Positions 13,927 to 21,997 of a stretch of DNA of 33,618 nucleotides are shown piece by piece. Both the position numbers and the translations under genes were made by a program. Under the pieces are notes generated by a model. It did not search any database, was not told the DNA's origin, and saw only the letters and a program-made list of their open reading frames with translations. The stretch is from CAZZEX01 sp964653285. Its GTDB lineage: Bacteria; Chloroflexota; Anaerolineae; B4-G1. The stretch spans positions 1 through 33,618 of the forward strand of contig CAZZEX010000049.1 of the NCBI GenBank assembly GCA_964653285.1, read 5' to 3'. Position 1 is the stretch's first letter. Every line of letters begins with the position of its first letter.

Positions 13927-16413
13927 ATGTCTAAGAAACTGTACCTGATACTGGCACTGCTGCTCACCATTGCTATGCTTCTGGTATCCTGCAAGGCGGA
14001 AACGCCGACGCCGACGGAGCCTCCACCCGAACCCACCGAGCCTTCTGAACCGCCACCGCCGCCAGAGGAGGTCAGCGGGGAGTTGGAAGTCTTCAGTTGG
14101 TGGACGGCGGGAGGTGAGGCCGAGGGTCTGGCGGCCATGCTGGAAATCTTCCAGGCGCAATATCCAGATGTGGAGGTCATCAATGCCACCGTCGCTGGGG
14201 GCGCAGGTGTGGACGCCAGGGCCGTGCTGGCCACCCGCATGCAGGGAGGCGACCCACCCGGCTCGTTCCAGGTGCATGCCGGCCACGAGCTGATTGATAC
14301 CTACGTCGTCGCTGACCAGATGGAGCCGGTCACCTTCCTGTACGAGCAGGAGGGCTGGCTGGACGCGTACCCGAAAGACCTGATCGACATCCTCTCCTAC
14401 GACGGGGAGATCTGGTCGGTGCCGGTCAACATTCACCGCGCCAACGTCCTGTGGTACAACAAGGCCATCTTCGAGGAAAACAACCTGCAGCCACCGGCGA
14501 CGATGGCTGACTTCTTCGACGTTGCCGCGAAGCTGAAGGCCGCAGGCATCATACCGTTGGCGCTGGGTGAGAGCTGGACAGAGGTCCATCTCTTTGAGAC
14601 CGTGCTCCTGGGCAGCCTGGGGCCGGATGCCTACGTCGGCCTGTGGACTGGCGAGACGGACTGGGGCAGCGCTGAGATGACCACGGCGTTGAACAACTTC
14701 GACCGCATGTTGAACTACGTCAACGAGGACTACGCCGCGCTCTCGTGGGACCAGGCCACGCAACTAGTGATTGACGGCACCGCCGCCATGAACATCATGG
14801 GCGACTGGGCCGAGGGCTACTTCAAAGCCCAGGGCTGGACGCCTGGAGTGGAGTTCGGTTGGGCGGCCTCACCGGGCAGCGCCGGAGCGTTCGACGCCCT
14901 GTCGGACAGCTTTGGCTTGCCCAAGAACGCCGCCAACCGCGACGCAGCGATTGCCTGGCTGACGGTGTGCGGCTCCAAGGAAGGGCAGGATGCCTTCAAC
15001 CCGATCAAGGGCTCGATCCCGGCCCACACGGGTGCCGACCGCAGCCTGTACGACGAGTACCTCCAGTCGGCGCTGGACGACTTCGCCAGCGACGCCATCG
15101 TGCCCAGCCTGATGCACGGCGCGGCGGCAGCGCCCAGTTGGCAGCAGGACGTCATAGACGCCGTTGGGCTCTTCATCGGCGACCGCGACGTGTCCACCTT
15201 CCACGCAGCGCTGGTGAGCGCGGCGCCGGTGGAGGCGAGCGCTCCGCCCGAGGTCGGTGGTGAGCTGGAGGTCTTCAGTTGGTGGACGGCGGGAGGTGAG
15301 GCCGAGGGTCTGGCGGCCATGCTGGAAATCTTCCAGGCGCAATATCCAGATGTGGAGGTCATCAATGCCACCGTCGCTGGGGGCGCAGGTGTGGACGCCA
15401 GGGCCGTGCTGGCCACCCGCATGCAGGGAGGCGACCCACCCGGCTCGTTCCAGGTGCATGCCGGCCACGAGCTGATTGATACCTACGTCGTCGCTGACCA
15501 GATGGAGCCGGTCACCTTCCTGTACGAGCAGGAGGGCTGGCTGGACGCGTACCCGAAAGACCTGATCGACATCCTCTCCTACGACGGGGAGATCTGGTCG
15601 GTGCCGGTCAACATTCACCGCGCCAACGTCCTGTGGTACAACAAGGCCATCTTCGAGGAAAACAACCTGCAGCCACCGGCGACGATGGCTGACTTCTTCG
15701 ACGTTGCCGCGAAGCTGAAGGCCGCAGGCATCATACCGTTGGCGCTGGGTGAGAGCTGGACAGAGGTCCATCTCTTTGAGACCGTGCTCCTGGGCAGCCT
15801 GGGGCCGGATGCCTACGTCGGCCTGTGGACTGGCGAGACGGACTGGGGCAGCGCTGAGATGACCACGGCGTTGAACAACTTCGACCGCATGTTGAACTAC
15901 GTCAACGAGGACTACGCCGCGCTCTCGTGGGACCAGGCCACGCAACTAGTGATTGACGGCACCGCCGCCATGAACATCATGGGCGACTGGGCCGAGGGCT
16001 ACTTCAAAGCCCAGGGCTGGACGCCTGGAGTGGAGTTCGGTTGGGCGGCCTCACCGGGCAGCGCCGGAGCGTTCGACGCCCTGTCGGACAGCTTTGGCTT
16101 GCCCAAGAACGCCGCCAACCGCGACGCAGCGATTGCCTGGCTGACGGTGTGCGGCTCCAAGGAAGGGCAGGATGCCTTCAACCCGATCAAGGGCTCGATC
16201 CCGGCCCACACGGGTGCCGACCGCAGCCTGTACGACGAGTACCTCCAGTCGGCGCTGGACGACTTCGCCAGCGACGCCATCGTGCCCAGCCTGATGCACG
16301 GCGCGGCGGCAGCGCCCAGTTGGCAGCAGGACGTCATAGACGCCGTTGGGCTCTTCATCGGCGACCGCGACGTGTCCACCTTCCAGGACGCGCTTGTTGC
16401 AGCGGCCCAATAG
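13927..16413 (+). CDS. Tandem-duplicated sugar-type extracellular solute-binding lipoprotein
   Basis: An 828-residue protein, about twice the usual family length. A signal peptide ends in the lipobox LVSC (Cys22), followed by a Pro/Glu/Thr linker to about residue 50. Two complete copies of an extracellular solute-binding domain (family 1, sugar type) follow. Core residues 55-425 and 449-819 are identical in sequence. The matching DNA (14089-15203 and 15271-16385, period 1182 bp) looks identical wherever I compared it. The domains are joined by the linker VSAAPVEASAPPEVGG. ATG 13927 has AAAGGAGG 4 nt upstream. Tethered outside the membrane, it would bind a carbohydrate and pass it to the permeases encoded just downstream. 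A fused two-domain receptor is unusual. The exact repeat raises gene conversion, recent duplication or misassembly as explanations. Confidence 0.9.
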   Translation: MSKKLYLILALLLTIAMLLVSCKAETPTPTEPPPEPTEPSEPPPPPEEVSGELEVFSWWTAGGEAEGLAAMLEIFQAQYPDVEVINATVAGGAGVDARAVLATRMQGGDPPGSFQVHAGHELIDTYVVADQMEPVTFLYEQEGWLDAYPKDLIDILSYDGEIWSVPVNIHRANVLWYNKAIFEENNLQPPATMADFFDVAAKLKAAGIIPLALGESWTEVHLFETVLLGSLGPDAYVGLWTGETDWGSAEMTTALNNFDRMLNYVNEDYAALSWDQATQLVIDGTAAMNIMGDWAEGYFKAQGWTPGVEFGWAASPGSAGAFDALSDSFGLPKNAANRDAAIAWLTVCGSKEGQDAFNPIKGSIPAHTGADRSLYDEYLQSALDDFASDAIVPSLMHGAAAAPSWQQDVIDAVGLFIGDRDVSTFHAALVSAAPVEASAPPEVGGELEVFSWWTAGGEAEGLAAMLEIFQAQYPDVEVINATVAGGAGVDARAVLATRMQGGDPPGSFQVHAGHELIDTYVVADQMEPVTFLYEQEGWLDAYPKDLIDILSYDGEIWSVPVNIHRANVLWYNKAIFEENNLQPPATMADFFDVAAKLKAAGIIPLALGESWTEVHLFETVLLGSLGPDAYVGLWTGETDWGSAEMTTALNNFDRMLNYVNEDYAALSWDQATQLVIDGTAAMNIMGDWAEGYFKAQGWTPGVEFGWAASPGSAGAFDALSDSFGLPKNAANRDAAIAWLTVCGSKEGQDAFNPIKGSIPAHTGADRSLYDEYLQSALDDFASDAIVPSLMHGAAAAPSWQQDVIDAVGLFIGDRDVSTFQDALVAAAQ
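14089..16385. repeat. Direct repeat of 1,115 bp inside one gene (period 1182 bp)
   Basis: Copy 1 is 14089-15203 and copy 2 is 15271-16385. I found no difference between them at any of the several points compared base by base, and their translations are the same. Just outside, the copies remain homologous but differ: GAGTTGGAA versus GAGCTGGAG before the repeat, and FHAALVSAA versus FQDALVAAA after it. Confidence 0.9.
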
Positions 16414-16430
16414 CGGTGCTACTATAATGA

Positions 16431-16462
16431 GCGGGGCGGCTCGTCCAACAGGGCCGCCCCGC
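16431..16462 (+). promoter_or_regulatory. Intercistronic hairpin between solute-binding protein and permease genes
   Basis: GCGGGGCGGC (16431-16440) and GCCGCCCCGC (16453-16462) form a perfect 10-bp stem with a 12-nt loop. No T-run follows, so it is probably not a simple terminator. Such hairpins often stabilise the binding-protein message or reduce read-through into permease genes. A TATAAT lies directly upstream (16423-16428), but without a good -35. Confidence 0.65.
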
Positions 16463-16476
16463 CCACTGGAGTAACT

Positions 16477-17382
16477 GTGATTATGAGCATTCGCAAGGAC
16501 CGCCTGCTTGCCATTATTCTCATATCGCCCTCCGTCCTGGCGATAGCCATCTTTGTCTACGGGTTCATCGCCTGGACGGCCCGGGCCGCCGTTTCTGCCT
16601 GGGAGGGCCTGCTTCCGGACTATACCTTCGTAGGTTTCTCCAATTTCGCTACACTGCTTCGGGATCCTCGCTTCCGGATTGACATGCGAAACACGGCAAT
16701 CTTCACTTGCCTCTTTCTCGGTGCCTGTCTGTCTATCGGTCTTATTCTGGCGATCCTACTGGATCAACGTGCCCGGGGTGAAGGGCTGTTTCGCAACATT
16801 TACCTCTTCCCGATGGCGATTTCCTTCATCGTGACCGGCGTGGTCTGGCGTTGGCTGCTCAACCCTGCTACCGCCGTCGAGCGCCTGAGTGGAATCAACC
16901 TTCTATTCCACCAGGCGGGCCTTGACTTTCTAATCTCCAAGTGGTATACCCATCCCAAGCTCGGCATCGCGGCCATCGTCATCCCCGCCACCTGGCAGAT
17001 GTCGGGATTTACCATGGCTCTGTATCTGGCTGGTGTACGCAGCATACCTGATGAGCTACGGGAGGCCGCCCGCGTGGACGGAGCCAGTGAGCTGCAAATC
17101 TATCGCCACATCGTCCTACCCATGCTGAAGGCCGTGACCTTGAGCGCCGTCATCATCCTGGGGCATATCTCGCTCAAGATTTTCGACCTGGTTATGGCGA
17201 TCACTCAGGAGGGAGGGCAGGGATACTCGGCCGACGTGCCCGCCCTGAATATGTGGTACACGACCTTCCGCGCCCTGCGGTTCGCGCGGGGGTCAGCGAT
17301 TGCCATCGTCATCCTCCTGACGATCGCCGTCCTGACGGTGCCATACTTGCTCTACACAATGCGCACGGAGGTCGAACGATGA
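16477..17382 (+). CDS. ABC sugar transporter permease, MalF/UgpA type
   Basis: A 301-residue inner-membrane permease with about six helices. The cytoplasmic EAA loop reads EAARVDGASELQIYRHIVLP, the contact site for the transporter ATPase. The family imports oligosaccharides or glycerol-phosphate-type sugars with a binding protein and a second permease. The start is GTG 16477, because GGAG (16468-16471) lies 5 nt before it; ATG 16483 is the alternative. It follows the binding-protein gene by 63 bp, including a hairpin, and overlaps the next permease by ATGA. No ATPase gene is nearby, so a shared MsiK/UgpC-like ATPase encoded elsewhere is likely. Confidence 0.93.
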   Translation: MIMSIRKDRLLAIILISPSVLAIAIFVYGFIAWTARAAVSAWEGLLPDYTFVGFSNFATLLRDPRFRIDMRNTAIFTCLFLGACLSIGLILAILLDQRARGEGLFRNIYLFPMAISFIVTGVVWRWLLNPATAVERLSGINLLFHQAGLDFLISKWYTHPKLGIAAIVIPATWQMSGFTMALYLAGVRSIPDELREAARVDGASELQIYRHIVLPMLKAVTLSAVIILGHISLKIFDLVMAITQEGGQGYSADVPALNMWYTTFRALRFARGSAIAIVILLTIAVLTVPYLLYTMRTEVER

Positions 17383-18197
17383 AGCGCCGGGTTACCCGCT
17401 CTATCCTGTATGTGCTGCTCATAGCAGCGGCAATGTTCTACCTGATGCCGATCTACGTGCTCTTGGTAACGAGTTTCAAGAGTTTCCAGGAAGTCAACCT
17501 GGCCACGATGTGGCGTCTCCCCTCTGGCATCTACGTGGACAACTTCGCCGCCGCCTTCGAGAAACTGGCGCCCAACCTGTACAACAGCCTCTCCCTCTCT
17601 GTGACAGCGACTATTCTCTCTGCTATCCTGGGATCTCTGAATGGCTACGTCCTATCCAAGTGGAAGTTCCGCGGATCCGATCTCCTGTTCACGACCATGC
17701 TGTTTGGAATGTTCATCCCCTATCAAAGCATCCTCATCCCGCTGGTGCGCTTCATGCAAACCATAGGCCTTTATGGCAAACTCTGGGGATTGGTCCTCGT
17801 GCACGTGATTTACAGCATCCCAATCACCACGCTGATCTTCCGCAACTACTATGCCTCTGTCCCGACAGAGATGGTCGAAGCGGCGCACATTGACGGGGCC
17901 GGACTCCTGGGCATCTACCGATACGTTATGCTGCCGCTAGCCATCCCCAGTTTCGTCGTCGTCATAATCTGGCAGTTTACGTCCATCTGGAATGAGTTCC
18001 TGTTCGCCGTGACTCTTACGAGTCCCAGTTTCTGGCCGGTTACAGTGGCTCTACAGAATCTGGCTGGCAGCCAGATTGTAGAATGGAACGTCCAGATGGC
18101 GGGGGCGTTCCTGGCCGCGTTGCCTACCCTACTGATCTACGTCTTCCTGGGTCGTTTCTTCCTGCGCGGGCTGATGGCCGGCGCCCTGAAAGGGTAG
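17379..18197 (+). CDS. ABC sugar transporter permease, MalG/UgpE type
   Basis: A 272-residue inner-membrane permease with six helices and the EAA loop EAAHIDGAGLLGIYRYVMLP. It pairs with the MalF-type permease to form the translocation channel. ATG 17379 overlaps the TGA of the upstream gene (ATGA) and has GGAGGT 6 nt upstream, so the two are coupled. The frame is open further upstream, but that part lies inside the first permease in another frame and is not used. It is the last gene of the transporter operon; a strong terminator follows at 18237. Confidence 0.94.
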   Translation: MKRRVTRSILYVLLIAAAMFYLMPIYVLLVTSFKSFQEVNLATMWRLPSGIYVDNFAAAFEKLAPNLYNSLSLSVTATILSAILGSLNGYVLSKWKFRGSDLLFTTMLFGMFIPYQSILIPLVRFMQTIGLYGKLWGLVLVHVIYSIPITTLIFRNYYASVPTEMVEAAHIDGAGLLGIYRYVMLPLAIPSFVVVIIWQFTSIWNEFLFAVTLTSPSFWPVTVALQNLAGSQIVEWNVQMAGAFLAALPTLLIYVFLGRFFLRGLMAGALKG

Positions 18198-18236
18198 CCA
18201 GATTGCCTGACTATGACCCTCTCTCTAGAAAGCGGG

Positions 18237-18263
18237 AAGCCGCCGAGTTCTCGGCGGCTTTTT
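18237..18263 (+). terminator. Rho-independent terminator of the sugar transporter operon
   Basis: AAGCCGCCGA (18237-18246) and TCGGCGGCTT (18251-18260) form a perfect 10-bp stem with a GTTC loop, followed by a T-run to 18263. It lies 40 bp after the MalG-type permease stop. Confidence 0.9.
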
Positions 18264-18397
18264 GAGTCGAAGAATGATTGGGTTCCTAAAGGGGGCAAAA
18301 AGCCGACCTTCGCCGCAGGCGTTACCCCTCAATCAAGCCTTGCGAGGACGCCATGCCTGGCCCGGTTGGCCTGGAAGGAGATATGCGTGCCCAGAGC

Positions 18398-18829
18398 CTA
18401 GGCCATCAACACTTCGCGGTCGTGGGACTTCCGTTTCTTGCGGGGCTTGTAACACCCCAAGCGCTTGGCACGGTCAATGATTGTGGTCACAGACACTTTG
18501 ATGCCTTTCTTCTTGAGACGATCCCGCAGGGCAGAGTATTTATATCCCGAGATCGGCAGTCGTTTGTCCTCGACGATCTCTTTCTCACACAACAGCTCCC
18601 ATTCAATCTCTGCTTCAACGTCGGTAGACAACTTGCTTGGAGTACGTCTCTCATAAGCGACGGTGAAGGCTTCTGGGTCTTTTCGATACTCTTTGAGTAG
18701 GGCGAAGAATCGCGTCTTGCCGACGTCCGATATCTCTTGAATCTCGGCTCTTGCCAGTACGCCCTGGCAGTATTCATGGAGTAGCACTTTAACCTGCTCG
18801 TCAGTGAACCGCTTGTGTAACTGGACCAT
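18398..18829 (-). pseudogene. Transposase fragment (N-terminal DNA-binding part only)
   Basis: A 143-residue frame starts at ATG 18829, with GGAGG 6 nt upstream. It reads VQLHKRFTDEQVKVLLHEY ... YKYSALRDRLKKKG ... SVTTIIDRAKRLG ... HDREVL and then stops. This looks like the helix-turn-helix front of a DDE (rve-type) transposase. In such proteins the stretch after HDREVL normally leads into a catalytic core of about 200 residues, which is missing here. The upstream IS end (18871-18936) is still present, so the element lost its other side near 18400. The family assignment is from memory of related proteins, not a search. Confidence 0.65.
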
Positions 18830-18870
18830 TTCGTTCCTCCGTGTCTGAGATTAACTTCGGAGGACTCTAT

Positions 18871-18936
18871 CATGAGCGGTTCGCTTTTCAACTTCAAATG
18901 GTTCACCTTTCAGCCTTAAATGGTTCACTTTTGAAC
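18871..18936. repeat. Three 22-bp direct repeats at an IS end
   Basis: Units 18871-18892, 18893-18914 and 18915-18936 share the core TGGTTCAC followed by TTT; the first is diverged (GCGGTTCGCTTTT). They lie just upstream of the transposase fragment on its 5' side. Ordered 22-bp repeats, about two helical turns apart, are typical of transposase binding sites at IS ends. Confidence 0.75.
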
Positions 18937-18942
18937 TTCAAC

Positions 18943-19206
18943 ACAACGTCTCCCCGACTTGACAGCTTCTCTATATAAGTGTACAACAGATAGAGTACGC
19001 ACCAGGGATCACCGGATGGTGTTTGAAGGAACAGGTCAAATGCAGGCTACACGCACAAAGGTCATCGCCTGCGCGACGAAATCAACCATCTCAAGGGTGA
19101 ACAAGGCAAACCCAACATCAGGCCGCGTAAGAGGAAGCGGACTTCGTCCAATCATTCCTCTGAGCGGGAACGGCACGAGCCGAAGAAGTGGAAGAAAAGC
19201 CGCAAG
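18943..19206. other. Junction between two IS remnants, with decayed 5' part of the next transposase
   Basis: The 264 bp before TTG 19207 stay open in the transposase frame back to 19027 and encode HRLRDEINHLKGEQGKPNIRP and a Lys/Arg-rich stretch. There is no ATG or GTG there. A second frame upstream reads LKEQVKC, so a frameshift near 19040-19070 probably split the original N-terminus. No gene start or promoter is convincing. Confidence 0.5.
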
Positions 19207-20580
19207 TTGGATCGGATCAAGATCGACCACGTAGAAATGCTCGACGTTGAGACAGAGCGTCTGCCTGCGGATGCCCGGTTCAAGAGTTACGAAGATACAG
19301 TGGTGCAAGACCTCGACATTCGGACGAACAACATTCTGTTTCGGAAGAAGAAGTACCATTCCCGCTCTGAAGGCAAGACGTATCTGGCGGAGTTGCCCCG
19401 TGGTTACGAGGGGCAATTTGGGCCAGGCCTCAAGTCGCTGGCAATCGTCATGAACTTCGGTATGCAGGCGACAGAGCCCAAGATACTGGAGTTCTTCGAC
19501 CACTTCGGGATTCAGATTTCGTCGGGACAACTCTTCAACATTCTGATCAAGGACAAAAAAGCCTTCCACACAGAGAAGGACGCGGTCTACGAAGCCGGTT
19601 TGCGCAGCAGCCCGTGGCAGCACATAGATGACACGGGGGCGCGAGTGAACGGGCAAAATCAGTACTGCCAGATTGTGTGCAACCCTCTCTACACAGCCTA
19701 CTTCACGACAGAAAAGAAGAGCCGGTTGACGGTGGTAGACGTGCTCAGGAACTCGAACAAGCGCACCTTTCTCCTCAATGCGGAAGCGCTCGAATTGCTC
19801 CATTTGCTCAAACTGCCGGCGCGGGTGGTACGCCGGTTGAAGCGCTTCCCACAGGATCAGGAACTGAGCGAAGCCGAGTTTACCGGCCTGCTGGACGAGC
19901 ACATGCCTGATTTGGGACCCTTACAGCGCAATCGGGCACTGGATGCTGCGGCCGTGGCAGCCTACCACGCCCAGTTGGAGTCCCCCGTTGTGCGCCTGGT
20001 CTTATGCGACGATGCCCCTCAGTTCAAGCTGGTGACCGAAGAACTCGCCCTGTGCTGGATACACGATGGAAGGCACTACAAGAAGCTCGTTCCCTACGTG
20101 GCGCATCATCGCCAGCTCCTGGACGCCTTCCAGAAGCGCTACTGGGGCTTCTACAAACAGCCCCGCGACTACCGAGAGCATCCAACTACAGAAGACCGTG
20201 TCCGGCTAACTGACGAGTTTGACGAACTCTTCTCGACCGTGACCGGTTATGACGCGCTGGATAAACGCATTGCCAAGACCAAGGCCAAGAAGCACTTCTT
20301 GCTCATGGTGCTCGATCATCCCGAAATCCCACTGCATAACAACCCGGCGGAACTCGGAGCAAGAAGGCAGGTCCGCAAGCGGAAAATCAGTCTTGGCACC
20401 CGCACAGAAGATGGCACAAAGGCCAGGGACACCTTTGCCACCCTGGCGGCCACGGCGAAAAAGCAGGATGTGAGCTTCTACGAGTACATCTATGACCGTG
20501 TCTCTGGCGCTTACGAAATGCCCAGCCTCGCCGACCTGATCACCAGACAAGCAGAGCAACTTCAACTGGGAGCATCATGA
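19207..20580 (+). CDS. IS66-like DDE transposase, 5' end damaged
   Basis: A 457-codon frame from TTG 19207. It shows the IS66-type layout: WQHIDDTGARVNG (first Asp, 141/142), VLCDDAPQF (second Asp, 268/269), the CWIHDGRHYKK block that matches the usual CWAHxRRKF, and HNNPAELGARR (Glu382), equivalent to NNxAERALR. It would cut and join IS ends. The open frame extends back to 19027, encoding a plausible linker (LRDEINHLKGEQGKP), but with no normal start codon. The N-terminal zinc and coiled-coil region is therefore lost or frameshifted, and the gene may be inactive. No terminal inverted repeats could be identified. The element sits beside another IS fragment, so the region is a preferred insertion site. 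Confidence 0.75.
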   Translation: MDRIKIDHVEMLDVETERLPADARFKSYEDTVVQDLDIRTNNILFRKKKYHSRSEGKTYLAELPRGYEGQFGPGLKSLAIVMNFGMQATEPKILEFFDHFGIQISSGQLFNILIKDKKAFHTEKDAVYEAGLRSSPWQHIDDTGARVNGQNQYCQIVCNPLYTAYFTTEKKSRLTVVDVLRNSNKRTFLLNAEALELLHLLKLPARVVRRLKRFPQDQELSEAEFTGLLDEHMPDLGPLQRNRALDAAAVAAYHAQLESPVVRLVLCDDAPQFKLVTEELALCWIHDGRHYKKLVPYVAHHRQLLDAFQKRYWGFYKQPRDYREHPTTEDRVRLTDEFDELFSTVTGYDALDKRIAKTKAKKHFLLMVLDHPEIPLHNNPAELGARRQVRKRKISLGTRTEDGTKARDTFATLAATAKKQDVSFYEYIYDRVSGAYEMPSLADLITRQAEQLQLGAS

Positions 20581-20634
20581 CACCCTCCGTAGATTGGCTC
20601 CTGGATTACTGCCAAACTGGTAATGTGCTCGTTC

Positions 20635-20675
20635 TGTTGGTGCCGCACCACACCTGAGTAGGCATTTCACCAACA
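20635..20675. repeat. 8-bp inverted repeat downstream of the IS66-like gene
   Basis: TGTTGGTG (20635-20642) and CACCAACA (20668-20675) are perfect inverted repeats with a 25-bp spacer, starting 55 bp after the transposase stop. It may be part of the IS end or a weak terminator; there is no T-run. Confidence 0.4.
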
Positions 20676-20712
20676 AACCTGCCCCAACTTATTGAGATGA
20701 TACGCACAGGCC

Positions 20713-20782
20713 GTCATTCTGAGCGTAGCGAAGAATCTCCCTACTACCTTGGTCGAGACCCTTCGGCTTCGCTCAGGGTGAC
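20713..20782. repeat. 70-bp palindromic dispersed repeat (MITE-like)
   Basis: The left arm GTCATTCTGAGCGTAGCGAAG and the reverse complement of the right arm, which begins GTCACCCTGAGCGAAGCCGA, match with few differences, so the element folds back on itself. A decayed relative (GTCATTCTAAGCATAGC) lies at 9511-9527, where it truncates the OrfA remnant. Sequences of this kind are common short repeats in many bacterial genomes. Confidence 0.75.
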
Positions 20783-20883
20783 GCAAGTTTTGCACTGCTA
20801 CCTATTTTGCCATTGAGTCGCCGAAAAGTCAAGCATGTCCCTAATACGGCGGGCTATCACTCGCTAGCGTGTGGCGGTGGATG

Positions 20884-20892
20884 TGGTATAAT
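20884..20892 (+). promoter_or_regulatory. Extended -10 promoter element for the LysM lipoprotein operon
   Basis: TGG directly precedes a perfect TATAAT (20887-20892), giving an extended -10. The -35 region is weak. The transcript would start near 20899, about 80 nt before ATG 20979. Confidence 0.55.
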
Positions 20893-20978
20893 GAACGGCA
20901 AGACAGCCAGTTGCAGCAAGCGATGTCACGACAATGAGGTTAGAGTCCCCTCTCGCCCGTTGTGTTGGAGTTCGGCAG

Positions 20979-21977
20979 ATGATGAAAACAGTCCTCGGCT
21001 TTTCTCTGGCAGCGGCGCTGATAGTACTGACGGCCTGTGGCGAAGTGATCACCCCCCAACCGACCGTAGGCACATCCCCAACGAGCACGTCAATCCCTGC
21101 GCCCATACCCACACTCCGCCCAACCGCCACGGCACCACTCATCCCACCGGCTGCCACGGCGACACCGACCATCACCCCCACACCGATCATCCACGTTGTC
21201 CAGAGGGGGGAGACGTTACTGAGCATCGCTTTCGACTACGGGGTGAGCGTGCAGACACTCCAGGCAGCCAACGACATTGAGAATCCTCAGCTTCTGCAAG
21301 TGGGACAGAGGCTGATTATCCCCACCGGCGAGGAAGCGGCCGGAACTACACCGGGCTTATTATTGCCTACTCCCACGCCACTGCCCTTTGGCGTGCAGGG
21401 CATCGCTTTCTATGAGACGCCTGTCGGCAGCCTGTGGTGCTTAGGAGAGATCGTCAACCCCACCGATTTCACCCTCACGAACGTGCAGGTACACGTGACG
21501 CTCCTCGACGCAGCCGGTGAACCGTTGACCGAGGCGGATGCATTCGCGGCCGCCGACCTCATCCCGCCTGGGGAGCGCTCGCCCTTCGGCATCCTGTTCA
21601 CGACCCCCCCACCGGGCTGGACCAGCCCACAGGTGACGATTGTCCGCGGCGAGGCAGCCGGAGCGCTGGCTGATTCCTACGTACCAATCGCTGTAACCGA
21701 GGCGGAGGGCCAGTCCTCCGGTTCGCAGCTCCAGGTGAGCGGGGCGGTGCAGAACACCAGCGCGGAGCAGGCCGCCGGCAGCGTAAGCGTCATCGTGACC
21801 GCCTACGACGCCCAGGGATTAGTCACGGGGTTTCGACGGGAGACGGTGGAGGTCGAGGGCACGCTGGCACCAGGTGCGACAGCGCCATTCACCCTGCTAT
21901 TCACTGTCCACGATGACATCCCCACCAACGATACGCCCTTCAACGTCATCGCGCTGGGACACATCCCGGCGGAATAA
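20979..21977 (+). CDS. LysM-domain lipoprotein with two FxLYD-like domains
   Basis: A 332-residue predicted lipoprotein. The signal peptide ends in LTAC (Cys20). A Pro/Thr spacer spans ~25-70, then one LysM domain at ~72-116 (HVVQRGETLLSIAFDYGVS ... VGQRLIIP), a glycan-binding fold. Two beta-sandwich domains follow that resemble FxLYD repeats: LWCLGEIVNPTDFTLTNVQV and LQVSGAVQNTSAEQ. It probably sits on the outer face of the membrane and contacts cell-wall glycan. I chose ATG 20979, with GGAG 8 nt upstream and a good signal peptide. ATG 20934 would add 15 residues, spoil the signal and lacks a ribosome site. It is the first gene of a same-strand run ending at 25014. Confidence 0.85.
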   Translation: MMKTVLGFSLAAALIVLTACGEVITPQPTVGTSPTSTSIPAPIPTLRPTATAPLIPPAATATPTITPTPIIHVVQRGETLLSIAFDYGVSVQTLQAANDIENPQLLQVGQRLIIPTGEEAAGTTPGLLLPTPTPLPFGVQGIAFYETPVGSLWCLGEIVNPTDFTLTNVQVHVTLLDAAGEPLTEADAFAAADLIPPGERSPFGILFTTPPPGWTSPQVTIVRGEAAGALADSYVPIAVTEAEGQSSGSQLQVSGAVQNTSAEQAAGSVSVIVTAYDAQGLVTGFRRETVEVEGTLAPGATAPFTLLFTVHDDIPTNDTPFNVIALGHIPAE

Positions 21978-21997
21978 CTCATCAAGGGGGAATAGCC

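Larger units (their letters stand above)
20581..20978. other. Intergenic region with repeats and an extended -10 promoter
   Basis: This 398-bp stretch after the IS66-like gene holds an 8-bp inverted repeat (20635-20642 with 20668-20675), a 70-bp palindromic dispersed repeat (20713-20782) and the promoter element at 20884-20892. I see no convincing gene. An upstream in-frame ATG at 20934 lacks a ribosome site. Confidence 0.6.

Noticed and set aside
13906..15945. Two long minus-strand open frames (up to ~360 codons) that repeat each other
   Set aside because: They lie antisense to the tandem solute-binding protein. Their repetition simply mirrors the DNA duplication; they have no ribosome sites and no family motifs.
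16394..16428. TTGTTG and TATAAT as a promoter for the permease genes
   Set aside because: The spacer is 23 bp, too long; only the -10 is convincing.
18871..18936. CRISPR array
   Set aside because: There are only three contiguous 22-bp units with no spacers, next to a transposase fragment, so an IS end is the better explanation.
18959..18979. TTGACA followed by TATAAG as a promoter for the IS66-like gene
   Set aside because: The spacing is only 9 bp, too short for a sigma-70 promoter.
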